DNA of 64,000 nt from Clostridium drakei (lineage in GTDB: Bacteria > Bacillota > Clostridia > Clostridiales > Clostridiaceae). The translations under genes were made by a program, and so were the position numbers. The stretch covers positions 62,001 to 126,000 of the forward strand of contig NZ_JIBU02000009.1 in assembly GCF_000633595.2 (NCBI RefSeq), given 5' to 3'. The first letter of the stretch is position 1. Every line of letters begins with the position of its first letter. Below are positions 1-9,671 of the stretch, piece by piece. Below the pieces are notes generated by a model. The model saw only the letters and a program-made list of their open reading frames with translations, did no database searches and was not told the DNA's origin.

Positions 1-3000
1 GATTTTCCACCATTTCATTATCCTTACCGATAGCTTCAGGGCTTATTTGCCATTCATCACCAACAATAACAGCTCTCTTACCTCTAAGTAATACAGTAAT
101 TGCTGAAATGTCACTTTGGCTGCTTTCATCAACAATAACTACATCAAATAAGTCATCTTCTAACTTTATAGTTTCTATAACTTTGTTTAGAGGCATAATC
201 CAAACAGGTATAACACCTTTACAATTTTCCATCTCTTTTTGAGCTAGCCTTCTATATTTTGAAGCTTGTTTTCCTGTACCTTTTCCAATTCTTTTTATAG
301 ATTCCATCCATGTAAAAAGACTTCTTTTTTGAGATTCAGTAGTGTGTTTAATTTGATTGTACCAGGTTTTTTTGGCTACTATCTCTTTTATTAGCATAGT
401 TTCTTTTAACTTTTCAGCTTCTATATCTTGTTCTAATTGATCAGGTTTTAATTTGTAAATTTCATTTAAAAGAGAACTACCAGCTTTCCATTTCCAAGCA
501 TCATCCCAATTTTTGTAATTGTCATCAATAGAATTATCAGCCCACTGATTTAATAGTTTTTTAGCAAATATAGGACATGTACTTTTAAGTTTACTAATAT
601 AAGTATTTATTTTATCAGATGTATTCTTTATATCCTTGAGCTTCCACAGTTCATCATACAACTTTCTGATTTTTGTCTTATCATAGTCTGCAATCCAATC
701 AGAAGCTTCACTTAAATAATCATTTTTTATAAATAGTTGTCTGGTAGCTTGTAATTTACTATTCAATTTTTCATATTCTCTTAAATACTTTACAGATTGG
801 AATATGTTTATTAAATAATCATAATCTTTTTTACTATATAAATTAAGTTCAATAGGGAATTTGGAATTACCTAAGTATTCTTTTATGATTTTTGCGTAAG
901 ATTTATCCCAATTAATTATAAGGTCTATTTCCAATATATTTTCTGAAATAGCATTTAAAAGGTTGCTATCTGAATTAGTTATTATCTTTCCCCCATATTC
1001 TTTTACTGTATTATTCCATAATGTTCTAAGATTTCTTTCTAAAATTTCCTTATCTATAGCTTTGCTAAATATATCACACTGTTCTTTAGTGGTTAAAGGT
1101 CTATAATCTACTTCACAATCCTGCAGAATGTAGCTGCATTGATTATGAAGTAATTTAAATATGGAACCAAGTTTTCCTTTAGAATTAATTTGATTATGAA
1201 TTATTTTGAAGTCATCCTTAAGCTTAGTTATATCTATGCCAACAGGAAATTTGATGTTGTGTGAATTTATTATTTGCTTTATAATACTTATTTCATTTAC
1301 ATGTTTATTTAGATTTAAAACTATATCCTTCCAAAAATCTTTATAAGCATCATTGGTATAATAGGATTTCAATATGGATTTCAGCCATCCATTTTCTATT
1401 AGTGCTATTTTATCTCTAGCTGTTGTAGTAAATTTTAAAAATTCTTCTAGTTGTTCATTGCCTATTTCTATAGTACATAATTCTATATTTTTTTTATATT
1501 TATTCAAATTACCTTCTAAGAAATTTACTCTGCTTAAGGTTTCTGTTAGTTCATTGTAAGAAGGAAGCTTGTACAGTAAATTTCCAACCTTATTTAATTT
1601 GTCTATATATTCCTTTTTATTTTCCTTCATGAGCTTTATAAGGTTATTAAAATCCTGTTGCGACAAGGATGCTCTAGTTTTCATTTCTATACCATCATCT
1701 ATCCATGAACAGGTATTTTTATTTTCATTAATCCATTTTGATAATTGAGTAAGGGTAAAGCCTTCATTTCTATAATTTATAGTTTTATTTTCAAAGGATT
1801 CTGCCTCTTTTAATTGACTCATAAGATTTTCTATATTTTTTCTGCATTTCTTTAAATCTTCTTCTACAGGTTCTATTTCTTTTAAAAGAGTATTAGGATT
1901 AATAGATAAGTTTTCGGTGATTTTTCTTACTGATTCATCTAAATCCTTTAAAGCTTTTGTATCATTACCTAAAAGACTTATGCATAAGGATCTTATTTCT
2001 TCTGGTATTTTTTCAGATAATACTTTTAGAGCTTTATCTGTTTGACTGGTAACTAAAACCCTTTTTCCGTGAGCCATAAGATGACATATTAAATTACATA
2101 TAGTATGGCTTTTCCCAGTTCCAGGAGGCCCCTGAACTACTACTCCAAAATTGTTAGCAAGTCTTTTTGTTATTTCTTTTTGTTCTTCATTAGCTGGCAG
2201 AGGAAATAATATATTCTTACCTATGCCTTCCCATTCATTATAAATATCGGTATTACCTAAAGAATTTGTTTCTTTTACTAAGGCTTCTATAGTTTTTGGA
2301 ATAGGGTTACCTTTATCTATGTAGTTTAAGATATCATTAAGTTCTACATCCCATATCCTAGTATCTATATTTCTTAAAATAATGCAGGGAGAATTATAAA
2401 AAACAGGTGATGTTGAAACCTTTATGGAGTTTAAAGGAATAATATCTTTATTTAATGAACTTTCTTCAAGCTTTGCGCTTAAACAATTTAAAATGTTCAT
2501 TAAAGTAGTTTCTATATTACACATGTTTCTTGCATCTAATCCGTTCTTTTTTATATCTAATGAGATATCTAATATCTTATCTAGATTAGGTAAGTCCAAA
2601 CCTTCCAGTATTCCTATTTCAAAGTTTGTTATATTATTGTAGGGAGAAAGAGTAAATATGGCTTTTTCACTATTAAAATTCAACACCATTTTGGTACTAA
2701 ACATTGGATGAATTATTTTTTCGCCATTTACTTCTAAACTTAAAACTCCGTGTCCCCAAATTATTTCAAGATCTTCACTGTTTTTCTCCATAGTAGAATA
2801 TATTTTAAATAAAGTGTTGTATAAACCATCACATTCTTTACTAACTGTAAGCCAGTTTTCATCATCACTTTTATTTATTAAACATCCTTTTTTGTTATAC
2901 AAATCCGGTTCAGAAATTACTTTAATATATTTTGTAACATCTCTTACTATTTTTTTATCCATGTTCTTTATACTTAGCAAGTACAAAAATATATTTCGTA

Positions 3001-3019
3001 TTTTTTCTCTCGCGTCCAA
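1..3019 (-). CDS. SF1 helicase-like AAA ATPase, N-terminal part (3' end outside window)
   Basis: I read this frame through on the minus strand from a TTG start (3017-3019) preceded by AGGAGG at 3028-3033; it stays open to the window edge, giving about 1006 codons without the C-terminus. A Walker A motif, GPPGTGKSHT, lies near residue 297. A Walker B/DEAD-like motif, VDESSQSD, lies near residue 963, followed by GDEWQISP, which resembles motif III of UvrD/Upf1-type helicases. Between the two ATPase blocks is a Lys/Glu/Leu-rich insert of about 600 residues, probably coiled coil. This layout matches large 'AAA domain-containing' DNA2/NAM7-type proteins often found in defence or repair settings, but no partner gene is visible here. 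Motifs IV-VI should lie beyond position 1. The family call is good; the function is unknown. Confidence 0.85.
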   Translation of the reverse strand, partial: MDAREKIRNIFLYLLSIKNMDKKIVRDVTKYIKVISEPDLYNKKGCLINKSDDENWLTVSKECDGLYNTLFKIYSTMEKNSEDLEIIWGHGVLSLEVNGEKIIHPMFSTKMVLNFNSEKAIFTLSPYNNITNFEIGILEGLDLPNLDKILDISLDIKKNGLDARNMCNIETTLMNILNCLSAKLEESSLNKDIIPLNSIKVSTSPVFYNSPCIILRNIDTRIWDVELNDILNYIDKGNPIPKTIEALVKETNSLGNTDIYNEWEGIGKNILFPLPANEEQKEITKRLANNFGVVVQGPPGTGKSHTICNLICHLMAHGKRVLVTSQTDKALKVLSEKIPEEIRSLCISLLGNDTKALKDLDESVRKITENLSINPNTLLKEIEPVEEDLKKCRKNIENLMSQLKEAESFENKTINYRNEGFTLTQLSKWINENKNTCSWIDDGIEMKTRASLSQQDFNNLIKLMKENKKEYIDKLNKVGNLLYKLPSYNELTETLSRVNFLEGNLNKYKKNIELCTIEIGNEQLEEFLKFTTTARDKIALIENGWLKSILKSYYTNDAYKDFWKDIVLNLNKHVNEISIIKQIINSHNIKFPVGIDITKLKDDFKIIHNQINSKGKLGSIFKLLHNQCSYILQDCEVDYRPLTTKEQCDIFSKAIDKEILERNLRTLWNNTVKEYGGKIITNSDSNLLNAISENILEIDLIINWDKSYAKIIKEYLGNSKFPIELNLYSKKDYDYLINIFQSVKYLREYEKLNSKLQATRQLFIKNDYLSEASDWIADYDKTKIRKLYDELWKLKDIKNTSDKINTYISKLKSTCPIFAKKLLNQWADNSIDDNYKNWDDAWKWKAGSSLLNEIYKLKPDQLEQDIEAEKLKETMLIKEIVAKKTWYNQIKHTTESQKRSLFTWMESIKRIGKGTGKQASKYRRLAQKEMENCKGVIPVWIMPLNKVIETIKLEDDLFDVVIVDESSQSDISAITVLLRGKRAVIVGDEWQISPEAIGKDNEMVEN

Positions 3020-3191
3020 AATAAAAACCTCCTAAAATAGTCTACATTAAATCATACATTTTATTATAGCATAGATGTTTAATCATTAGTATTAAAACCA
3101 TTTTATATTACTATATTCATATTGAAAAAAAACTTCAGTAATTGTAAGATTATTTTATAAATATTGCACTAATTTAAAGGTGGGGATGTTC

Positions 3192-3728
3192 ATGATTAAA
3201 ATTAATGGCAAGAATGTAATAATGAAGAAAGGAGATATTACAAAGGAAGAAACAGATGCTATAGTTAATCCTGCAAATGGAGCGCTGAAGCATGGTGGAG
3301 GTGCTGCAGCAGCAATAGTAAAAGCAGGTGGAATGCAGATACAAAAAGATAGCAATAATTTAATTAAAAAAAGAGGATTTCTAGATGCAGCTAATTGTGT
3401 TGTTACTGATGGATATAAATTACCATGCAAATTTATATTACATGTGGTAGGCCCTAGAATGGGAGAAGGAAATGAAGAAGAAAAGCTAAAAAAGGCAGTT
3501 GATAATGTATTAAATGTGGCAGAAGCATATGGATTAAAATCCATATCCATGCCAGCTATAAGTTCTGGCATATTTGGATTTCCAAAGGATAGATGTGCAG
3601 ATATATTAGTAAAAACTGCAGTTGAATTTTTAAAAAATAAGGCTGACAGTTTAGAAACTGTAGTTATGTGCAATTATGATGATGAAACCTATAACATATT
3701 TTTAGAAAAGGAAAAAGAATATGTTTAA
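3192..3728 (+). CDS. Macrodomain protein (ADP-ribose / O-acetyl-ADP-ribose hydrolase family)
   Basis: 178 residues, essentially one macrodomain. The N-terminus KKGDITKEETDAIVNPANG and the glycine-rich loop GGGAAAAIVKAGG are the ADP-ribose-binding signatures. PAISSGIFGFPKD matches the second phosphate-binding loop. Proteins of this type bind ADP-ribose or remove O-acetyl or ADP-ribosyl groups in the cytoplasm. Three in-frame starts exist (GTG 3180, ATG 3186, ATG 3192); I chose 3192 because AAGGTGGGG at 3178-3186 is then correctly spaced. The gene stands alone, divergent from the helicase and followed by a two-component system. No sirtuin or ADP-ribosyltransferase partner is nearby, so the substrate cannot be inferred. 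Confidence 0.9.
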   Translation: MIKINGKNVIMKKGDITKEETDAIVNPANGALKHGGGAAAAIVKAGGMQIQKDSNNLIKKRGFLDAANCVVTDGYKLPCKFILHVVGPRMGEGNEEEKLKKAVDNVLNVAEAYGLKSISMPAISSGIFGFPKDRCADILVKTAVEFLKNKADSLETVVMCNYDDETYNIFLEKEKEYV

Positions 3729-3840
3729 AATTTATTAACAGGTTTGACAATATGTTGTAACAGTAGGCAATTAAACTTAAAAAAGTAATTAGAACTATTT
3801 GTTAATCTTTGATTACTGATTTAAAGTTGGGGGATTGAAC

Positions 3841-4521
3841 ATGAATAAAACTGTATTAATTGTAGATGATGAAGAGAGAATGAGGTTTTTAATAGATGCT
3901 TATTTAAAAAAAGAAGGCCTTAATGTGCTTCAAGCAGAAAATGGTAGGGATGCATTGAAGCTTTTTAAAGAAAATATTGTGGAATTAGTGGTACTTGACA
4001 TAATGATGCCTATAATGGATGGATGGACAACTTGTAAAGAAATTAGAAAAATATCTCAAGTTCCAGTTATTATGCTTACTGCAAAAGCAGAGGATGAAGA
4101 TCAAATATTGGGCTTTGAGTTAGGAACAGATAACTATGTTACAAAACCTTTCAGTCCTAAATTGTTAGTAGCTAAAGTAAAAGCACTTTTAAAGAGAGCT
4201 TATCCAGATGAAAATAATCAAGATAACTTTTTTGACGGACTTTATATAAATGAAAAGGCTCATGAGACCAAGGTCAATGATGAAGATATATATTTGTCTC
4301 CAAAAGAATTTGAATTGTTAAGTTATTTTGTTAAAAATAAAGGAATGGTGCTTAGCAGAGAACAAATTTTGGATTCAGTATGGGGAATGGATTACTATGG
4401 AGATTTAAGGACTGTTGATACTCATATAAAGAGACTTAGAGAAAAACTTGGTGAAAAGGCATATTTAATATCTACTATAAGAGGAACAGGATATAAATTT
4501 GAAACGAAAGGATATGCTTAG
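3841..4521 (+). CDS. OmpR/PhoB-family response regulator
   Basis: 226 residues. Receiver domain at about 1-120 with the acidic pair DDEE near residue 10, the phospho-acceptor Asp53 in VLDIMMP, and the Thr/Lys switch residues in MLTAKAE and TKPF. A winged-helix DNA-binding domain follows at about 130-225 (LSPKEFELLSYFVKNKG, then TVDTHIKRLREKLG and RGTGYKF). The start at 3841 follows a GGGGGA-type ribosome site; an in-frame TTG six bases upstream is less likely. The stop is 12 bases before the next gene, a sensor kinase, so the two form an operon and almost certainly a cognate pair. An LTA-synthase-type gene follows, which makes cell-envelope control plausible but unproven. Confidence 0.93.
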   Translation: MNKTVLIVDDEERMRFLIDAYLKKEGLNVLQAENGRDALKLFKENIVELVVLDIMMPIMDGWTTCKEIRKISQVPVIMLTAKAEDEDQILGFELGTDNYVTKPFSPKLLVAKVKALLKRAYPDENNQDNFFDGLYINEKAHETKVNDEDIYLSPKEFELLSYFVKNKGMVLSREQILDSVWGMDYYGDLRTVDTHIKRLREKLGEKAYLISTIRGTGYKFETKGYA

Positions 4522-4532
4522 GTGTATTGAAG

Positions 4533-6071
4533 ATGAAATTAAACATAAAATTTTTAAGAGGTAATATATCAAATAATATAAATAAAAGTATAACTTGGAA
4601 GTTATTTATTGTAACTTTTATAGTTTTTATAATTTTTATAAGCACTAATTTTTTAATTCAATCTTTATTCTTTGAAAAATTTTATGTGAGTAAGAAAAAA
4701 GCTAATTTGCAAGATGGTATACAAAAATTCAAAGTAAGCTATAACAAAGCTAAAACACAAGAAAAAGAAATGGAACTTATAAGAGAATTTGAAGATGGTA
4801 ATAATGCTAAAATAGCCATATTAGATAATAATGGTAATTTGAAATTTATAGTGAAATCCAATAACGAAAAAGCAGATAATTTAAAAATTAGAATCATTAA
4901 TGAAGTTATAAAGTCTTGGACAATAAGCTCTGATATTATGGAAATCATGAAAAAGGAAGATAAGACTATAACAAGAATAACTTCTAAGAAAAGTAATGAA
5001 GTGAGGACTATAGTAATTGCTAGCTCTAATGTTGCTAAAGGAAATATAATATTTGCTATATCTTCACTTCAGCCTGTAAATGAAGCATCTTTAGTAATAA
5101 AAGAATTTTATTTTTATTTTTATATAGGAGCGGTAATACTGATTATTATATTATCATTAGTATATTCTAATATGATATCAAAGCCCCTTTTAAAAATTAA
5201 TGAAACAGCATCTAAAATGGCAGCTTTAGATTTTTCGGAAAAGTGTTATATAAGAAGAGAAGATGAAATAGGAAATTTATCTAATACTTTAAATTTTTTA
5301 TCGGAGAACTTAAATGAAGCATTGACTTCGTTAAAAGAGGCTAATATTAAGCTAGAAAATGATATAGAAAAAGAAAGAGCATTAGAAAAAATGAGAAAGG
5401 AGTTTGTTGCTGCAGTTTCTCATGAATTGAAAACTCCTATAAGTTTAATAGAAGGATATGCTGAAGGAATTAAAGATGGCATATTTGAAAGTGATAATAA
5501 GGACTATTATATAGATATAATAATAGATGAATCTAAAAGAATGGGGAATTTGGTTTATGACATGTTGGATTTATCTCAGTTAGAATCTGGAAATTTTAAA
5601 TTAGTTAAGGAAGAATTTTTTGCACATAAGCTTATAGAATCAACTATTAAAAGATTTTCAGCACCAATAGAGAATAATTTTATAGATTTTAAATTGAATT
5701 TACAACAGGATATAAAAATATATGCAGATTGGAGAAGAATGGAGCAGGTTTTAATTAATTTTATTACTAATGCTATAAGACATACTGGAGAGCATGGATA
5801 CATCAAGATAAGTTTAGAAAAACTAGGAAATAATAAGGCTTTAGTTTACGTGGAGAATAGTGGCAAACAAATATCAGAAGATGAAATGGATAAAATATGG
5901 AGCAAATTTTATAAAATAGATAAGTCAGGAAACAGAAAGTTAGGTGGAACTGGAGTAGGCCTTGCTATAGTAAAAAACATACTCATGCTCCATGGATATG
6001 ATTATGGTGTGAAAAATATAAACAATGGGGTTAGGTTTTATTTTATAGTAAGTTTATATAAGGCATCTTAA
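4533..6071 (+). CDS. Membrane sensor histidine kinase
   Basis: 512 residues. A transmembrane segment at about 18-45 and a second at about 190-212 flank a 145-residue extracytoplasmic sensor region with no family I recognise. HAMP follows, then HisKA with His297 in AVSHELKTPISLIEGYAEG, and a HATPase domain with NFITNAIRHTG (N box) and GGTGVGLAIVKN (G2 box). Start ATG 4533 is preceded by TTAGGTG overlapping the stop of the response regulator; an in-frame TTG at 4527 is weaker. It should autophosphorylate in response to an envelope signal and pass phosphate to the regulator just upstream. The signal is not evident from sequence. Confidence 0.92.
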   Translation: MKLNIKFLRGNISNNINKSITWKLFIVTFIVFIIFISTNFLIQSLFFEKFYVSKKKANLQDGIQKFKVSYNKAKTQEKEMELIREFEDGNNAKIAILDNNGNLKFIVKSNNEKADNLKIRIINEVIKSWTISSDIMEIMKKEDKTITRITSKKSNEVRTIVIASSNVAKGNIIFAISSLQPVNEASLVIKEFYFYFYIGAVILIIILSLVYSNMISKPLLKINETASKMAALDFSEKCYIRREDEIGNLSNTLNFLSENLNEALTSLKEANIKLENDIEKERALEKMRKEFVAAVSHELKTPISLIEGYAEGIKDGIFESDNKDYYIDIIIDESKRMGNLVYDMLDLSQLESGNFKLVKEEFFAHKLIESTIKRFSAPIENNFIDFKLNLQQDIKIYADWRRMEQVLINFITNAIRHTGEHGYIKISLEKLGNNKALVYVENSGKQISEDEMDKIWSKFYKIDKSGNRKLGGTGVGLAIVKNILMLHGYDYGVKNINNGVRFYFIVSLYKAS

Positions 6072-6238
6072 AAAAATAACTGGACTAATTATTTTCTTGA
6101 AGATGTCTAAGTAATTTTAAAAATAATCCTTCTATGATTTCTTACTTTTATAAAGATATTAACAATTTATTCATTAACTTGTCACGAATATGTAATTTAA
6201 TCATAGTAATATAAGCTTATAAGTTAGGAGGGTTATAA

Positions 6239-8161
6239 GTGAATAATATAAAATTAAAAATAAAAGATAAGATACATTTTAAAATGAATGACAAGACAAA
6301 ATTTTATATAGATAAACTAATGTTAAATATTAGAGATAATTTAGATTTAATTTTGTTTTTGATTATAATATATGTAAAGGTCATGCATTATGGAAAACAA
6401 ATATCTCCAGATTATTTTTATTCTAAGGTAAATAGACCTATTATAGCGTCTATATTGATATTGGTCAGTTTCTTTACACTGTTTAAGCAGAGTAAAAGAA
6501 TAAAAATGTTATTCATATTAGATATTTTAATAAGTTTAATCTTAATATCAGATATTATATATTTTAGATATTATAAGGATGTAATAACGGTTTCAGCTGT
6601 AAAAAATGCAAAACTTTTAACTGGAGTATCTGCTAGTGTAAAAAGTTTAATTAACGTAAAAGATTTTTTATATTTAATAGACATAGTATTTCTTGTACCT
6701 ATTATGAAAAAGTTTAAAGTTGTAAATAACAATAAAAAAGTATTTTTAAGAAAAGTATGTATGTTTATGATGACATTACTTATTGGAGTTGCAATAGATA
6801 CTCAATCTGTTTATGCAGTATCTAAAGAACAGCCGACTCTTATAAGTTCCATGAGTGATAGGGTATATTTAACAAAAATGATAGGAAATATTAATTTTCA
6901 TGCTATAGATGCATATAATTTTGTAAGTACATCTATAAGAAATTCATCTAAACTTTCAACTGAAAGAGAGCAGGAAATAAAAGACTTTTTGGCTAAAAAT
7001 AATGAAAGTACGGCAACTAACTTAAAAGGTGCAGCGGAAGGAAAGAACCTTATAATGATACAGGTGGAAGCACTACAGGGGTTTGTCATAAACCAAAAAA
7101 TAAATGGACAAGAAATAACTCCAAATTTAAATAGATGGATAAACAAAAGCATGTATTTTGATAACTATTTTTATCAAGTAGCAGGAGGAAATACTTCTGA
7201 TGCAGAGTTCATGTCCAATAATTCATTATATCCTGCAGAATCAGGTGCGGCTTATTATAGTTATAGTGGTGATTCCTATAGTTCTTTGGCTAAAGAACTT
7301 AAAGAAAAACAATATGGCACTGCAGCTTTCCATGCTAATAACGAAGGATTTTGGAATAGAAATGTAATGTATCCAGTGCAGGGATTTGATAAGTTTTATG
7401 GACAACATAGCTTTAATATAGATGAGAATGTTGGACTTGGTCTTAGTGATAAATCATTTTTAAACCAAAGCTTGGATAAATTGAAAACTCTTAAGCAACC
7501 TTATTATTCGTTCTTAGTAACCCTTAGCAGCCATTATCCTTATGATGACACAAAAGGATATGGAGATTTTAATGTAGGCGAATATGAAGGAACTCTTTTA
7601 GGAAACTATTTAAAGGGAATACATTATACAGATGAACAATTAGGAACATTTTTGGATAAATTAGAAAAAGAAAAAATGTTAGATAATTCAATTGTAGTTC
7701 TATATGGTGACCACTTTGCAATTCCAAAAGATAATGAACAGGAGCTTTATAAATTTGAAAAAATAAATAATGCTACTGATTATGATTGGGTAAAATATCA
7801 GAAAGTGCCAATGTTTATACATTTTCCTGGAGATGAAAATAAAGGTGTAAATCATACTTATTCATCACAAATGGATTTGTATCCTACTTTAGCTAATATG
7901 TTTAATTTACCTAAACAATATATGCTGGGAAAAGATATTTTAAATAGTGATAGTGGTAAGGTTATTTTTAGAAATGGGTCTTTTACAAACGGAAAGGCGT
8001 TTTATGTATCCTGGACCAATACCTATTATGATGTAAAAACAGGAGAAAAAATAGCAGAGACTGAAGCTTTAAAAGCCGAAAAAGAACAATATTTGAAAGA
8101 ACTTCAGTATTCTGACGATATATTGAATCATAATTTAATAAAGGACTTCAAAGGAAAATAA
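6239..8161 (+). CDS. ltaS: LTA synthase family sulfatase (glycerol-phosphate transferase)
   Basis: 640 residues. Four or five hydrophobic helices lie at about 35-185, followed by an extracellular sulfatase-fold domain. Conserved elements are NLIMIQVEALQ (first metal-ligand Glu), GGNTSDAEF with the presumed catalytic Thr near residue 317, and YGDHFAIP near residue 490 with the metal-binding Asp-His pair. These match LtaS, which polymerises glycerol phosphate from phosphatidylglycerol into lipoteichoic acid on the outer membrane face. GTG start at 6239 follows TAGGAGGG. The gene lies about 170 bases after the two-component operon in the same direction, but a long gap makes cotranscription uncertain. 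LtaS-type paralogues are common in this group, so the exact role (primase or polymerase) is open. Confidence 0.9.
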   Translation: MNNIKLKIKDKIHFKMNDKTKFYIDKLMLNIRDNLDLILFLIIIYVKVMHYGKQISPDYFYSKVNRPIIASILILVSFFTLFKQSKRIKMLFILDILISLILISDIIYFRYYKDVITVSAVKNAKLLTGVSASVKSLINVKDFLYLIDIVFLVPIMKKFKVVNNNKKVFLRKVCMFMMTLLIGVAIDTQSVYAVSKEQPTLISSMSDRVYLTKMIGNINFHAIDAYNFVSTSIRNSSKLSTEREQEIKDFLAKNNESTATNLKGAAEGKNLIMIQVEALQGFVINQKINGQEITPNLNRWINKSMYFDNYFYQVAGGNTSDAEFMSNNSLYPAESGAAYYSYSGDSYSSLAKELKEKQYGTAAFHANNEGFWNRNVMYPVQGFDKFYGQHSFNIDENVGLGLSDKSFLNQSLDKLKTLKQPYYSFLVTLSSHYPYDDTKGYGDFNVGEYEGTLLGNYLKGIHYTDEQLGTFLDKLEKEKMLDNSIVVLYGDHFAIPKDNEQELYKFEKINNATDYDWVKYQKVPMFIHFPGDENKGVNHTYSSQMDLYPTLANMFNLPKQYMLGKDILNSDSGKVIFRNGSFTNGKAFYVSWTNTYYDVKTGEKIAETEALKAEKEQYLKELQYSDDILNHNLIKDFKGK

Positions 8162-8485
8162 ATAGAATTGAAATTTATTTTTATTGGAGTATCATTTATG
8201 TTAATGAAAAGTATTTTTTCTTAAGTGGATTTATCATTGAAACATTAATTTAAATTAAGGTGGTGTAAGGATAGTGAAGGGTGTAGATATTGAAAAGTTT
8301 AAAAATTTATCCTTTGATGTAATAGTTATAAGTATAATTTATTTTACCATTAATCTTATTAAAAAGTGTTTAACTTAATTAGGTATTGTGTGATTCTAAA
8401 TGAGATATTAGTATAACCCTTGTTGTTCAGTGTTTACTATGATACCATGTAGTAAAGTCACTTATGAGCAGGAGGTAGAAATTAA
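8162..8485 (+). other. Intergenic region after ltaS
   Basis: AT-rich gap of 324 bases between ltaS and the HAD phosphatase gene. Its only candidate content is the 34-codon reading frame at 8274-8378, listed separately. I see no clear terminator hairpin and no strong promoter pair here. Confidence 0.5.
8274..8378 (+). CDS. Possible 34-residue hydrophobic peptide
   Basis: A short frame begins with GTG at 8274 behind GGTGGTGTAAGGA and ends with TAA at 8376-8378. The peptide starts VKGVDIEKFKNLSFD, continues with a hydrophobic stretch VIVISIIYFTINLI, and ends in a basic tail KKCLT. That shape (polar start, one membrane-length helix, Lys-rich end) fits a small membrane peptide, but a chance frame in AT-rich DNA is also possible. 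I recognise no family. Confidence 0.3.
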   Translation: MKGVDIEKFKNLSFDVIVISIIYFTINLIKKCLT

Positions 8486-9139
8486 ATGATTAAAGCAATC
8501 TTATTTGATTTAGATGGAACACTTATAAATACTAATGATCTTATTGTAAAGAGTTTTAAATATGCATTTAACAAACATTTTAATAAAGATATTTCAAGAG
8601 AAGAAATAGTAAGGACTTTTGGAGAACCTTTAAGAGATGCTATGGCAAGATATGACAGCGAAAATGCTGATTTGCTCTTAAAGCTTTTTAGAAGTTTTAA
8701 TGAAAGCAAGCATGATGAATTATCTACAAAATTTAGTGGTGTAGAAGAAGGTCTTAAAACTTTAAAGGGCATGGATGTAAAACTTGCGGTAGTTACTTCA
8801 AAAAGAAGGAATATGGCACTTAGAGGTCTTGAACTTATAAATATATATAAATATATGGATGTGGTAGTATGTCCTGAAGATACAAAGAAGCATAAGCCTT
8901 TGGGAGATCCAGCATTAAAGGCTTGTGAGTTACTTAATATTTTGCCAGAAGAGACTATAATGGTTGGAGATAGCCATAATGATATACTTTGTGGAAGAAA
9001 TGCTGGATGTAAAACTTGTTTAGTAAAATATACAGCTCTTTCATTAAAGGAACTTATAGAATATAAACCGGATTATATTATAGATAGTATTGAGGATTTA
9101 ACGGAAATTTGTAAATCTGCTGAGAAAAATGTAATATAA
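8486..9139 (+). CDS. HAD-superfamily phosphatase (PpaX/Gph-like)
   Basis: 217 residues, HAD subfamily I. Motif I is FDLDGTLINTND at residues 7-18 with the nucleophile and acid/base Asp pair. Motif II is VTSKRR with Ser/Thr near residue 97, motif III is the Lys in KKHKPLGDP, and motif IV is MVGDSHNDI near residue 160. A small helical cap sits between motifs I and II. The family includes pyrophosphatase PpaX and phosphoglycolate phosphatase; sequence alone does not separate them. Start ATG 8486 follows CAGGAGGT. It is a single gene ended by a strong hairpin at 9142-9212. Confidence 0.88.
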   Translation: MIKAILFDLDGTLINTNDLIVKSFKYAFNKHFNKDISREEIVRTFGEPLRDAMARYDSENADLLLKLFRSFNESKHDELSTKFSGVEEGLKTLKGMDVKLAVVTSKRRNMALRGLELINIYKYMDVVVCPEDTKKHKPLGDPALKACELLNILPEETIMVGDSHNDILCGRNAGCKTCLVKYTALSLKELIEYKPDYIIDSIEDLTEICKSAEKNVI

Positions 9140-9141
9140 AT

Positions 9142-9212
9142 ATGAAAATAAGATATAAAAAATAGTAGACCAAGCGTATTGGATCTGCTATTTTTTTATA
9201 TCTTATTTTCAT
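9142..9212 (+). terminator. Long near-perfect hairpin after HAD gene
   Basis: Arms starting ATGAAAATAAGATAT and ending ATATCTTATTTTCAT pair over about 25 bases around a 20-base centre; the second arm includes a run of seven T. It starts three bases after the HAD stop codon. It probably terminates transcription, perhaps in both directions. Confidence 0.7.
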
Positions 9213-9302
9213 AATGTTAAAAAATTATGCATATATAAATTGTAGAAAAACATATTAAGAAGTTTACCTAGTAATTTTAATCGGTGGTGAATATTATAAA
9301 AA

Positions 9303-9596
9303 ATGAGCTTATTAAGGTTTTTGATAGCAGCTTTAATAGTAGAAGCTTTATGGGAAACAACAAAGATGTTCTGGCAGGATGGTAAGTTTAGCTATGATAG
9401 ACTTGGTGCCTTAGCTTTTGGAGAACTTGTAGCTATTGGATCCAATATAGATTTAATGAATGCAGTAGGGCTTCCAATAAATGTACCTTATATAGGAATG
9501 ATACTTACAGGAGTTATTATATCTAGAGGATCTAATTTTATGCATGACTTTTTAGATAGTATAAATAATTTCCAAAAAAGAAGCAGAGGAAAATGA
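9303..9596 (+). CDS. Small membrane protein of unknown function
   Basis: 97 residues with three hydrophobic segments: LLRFLIAALIVEALW near the N-terminus, LGALAFGELVAIGSNIDL in the middle, and IGMILTGVIISRGS towards the C-terminus, then a polar tail ending KRSRGK. A stop codon at 9297-9299 in the same frame fixes the start at ATG 9303. The nearest ribosome-site-like sequence, GGTGGTG at 9283-9289, is rather far upstream. The size and the motif SRGSNFMHD resemble small phage-type or holin-like membrane proteins, but there are no phage genes around it. I cannot assign a function. A hairpin terminator follows directly. Confidence 0.7.
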   Translation: MSLLRFLIAALIVEALWETTKMFWQDGKFSYDRLGALAFGELVAIGSNIDLMNAVGLPINVPYIGMILTGVIISRGSNFMHDFLDSINNFQKRSRGK

Positions 9597-9605
9597 TTTA
9601 AAGTA

Positions 9606-9648
9606 TAAAAATGCTTTTTTATAGAAAAAATAATTTAAAAGCATTTTG
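9606..9648 (+). terminator. Terminator after the small membrane protein gene
   Basis: AAAATGCTTTT and AAAAGCATTTT form an 11-base stem around an A/T-rich loop, ten bases after the stop codon, with T-rich sequence in and after the second arm. Confidence 0.6.
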
Positions 9649-9671
9649 TTACTAATACTTAAGGAGGAAAA

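Noticed and set aside
3155-3673. Reading frame of 172 codons on the minus strand opposite the macrodomain gene
   Set aside because: A shadow of the macrodomain gene; the plus strand has clear family motifs and a ribosome site.
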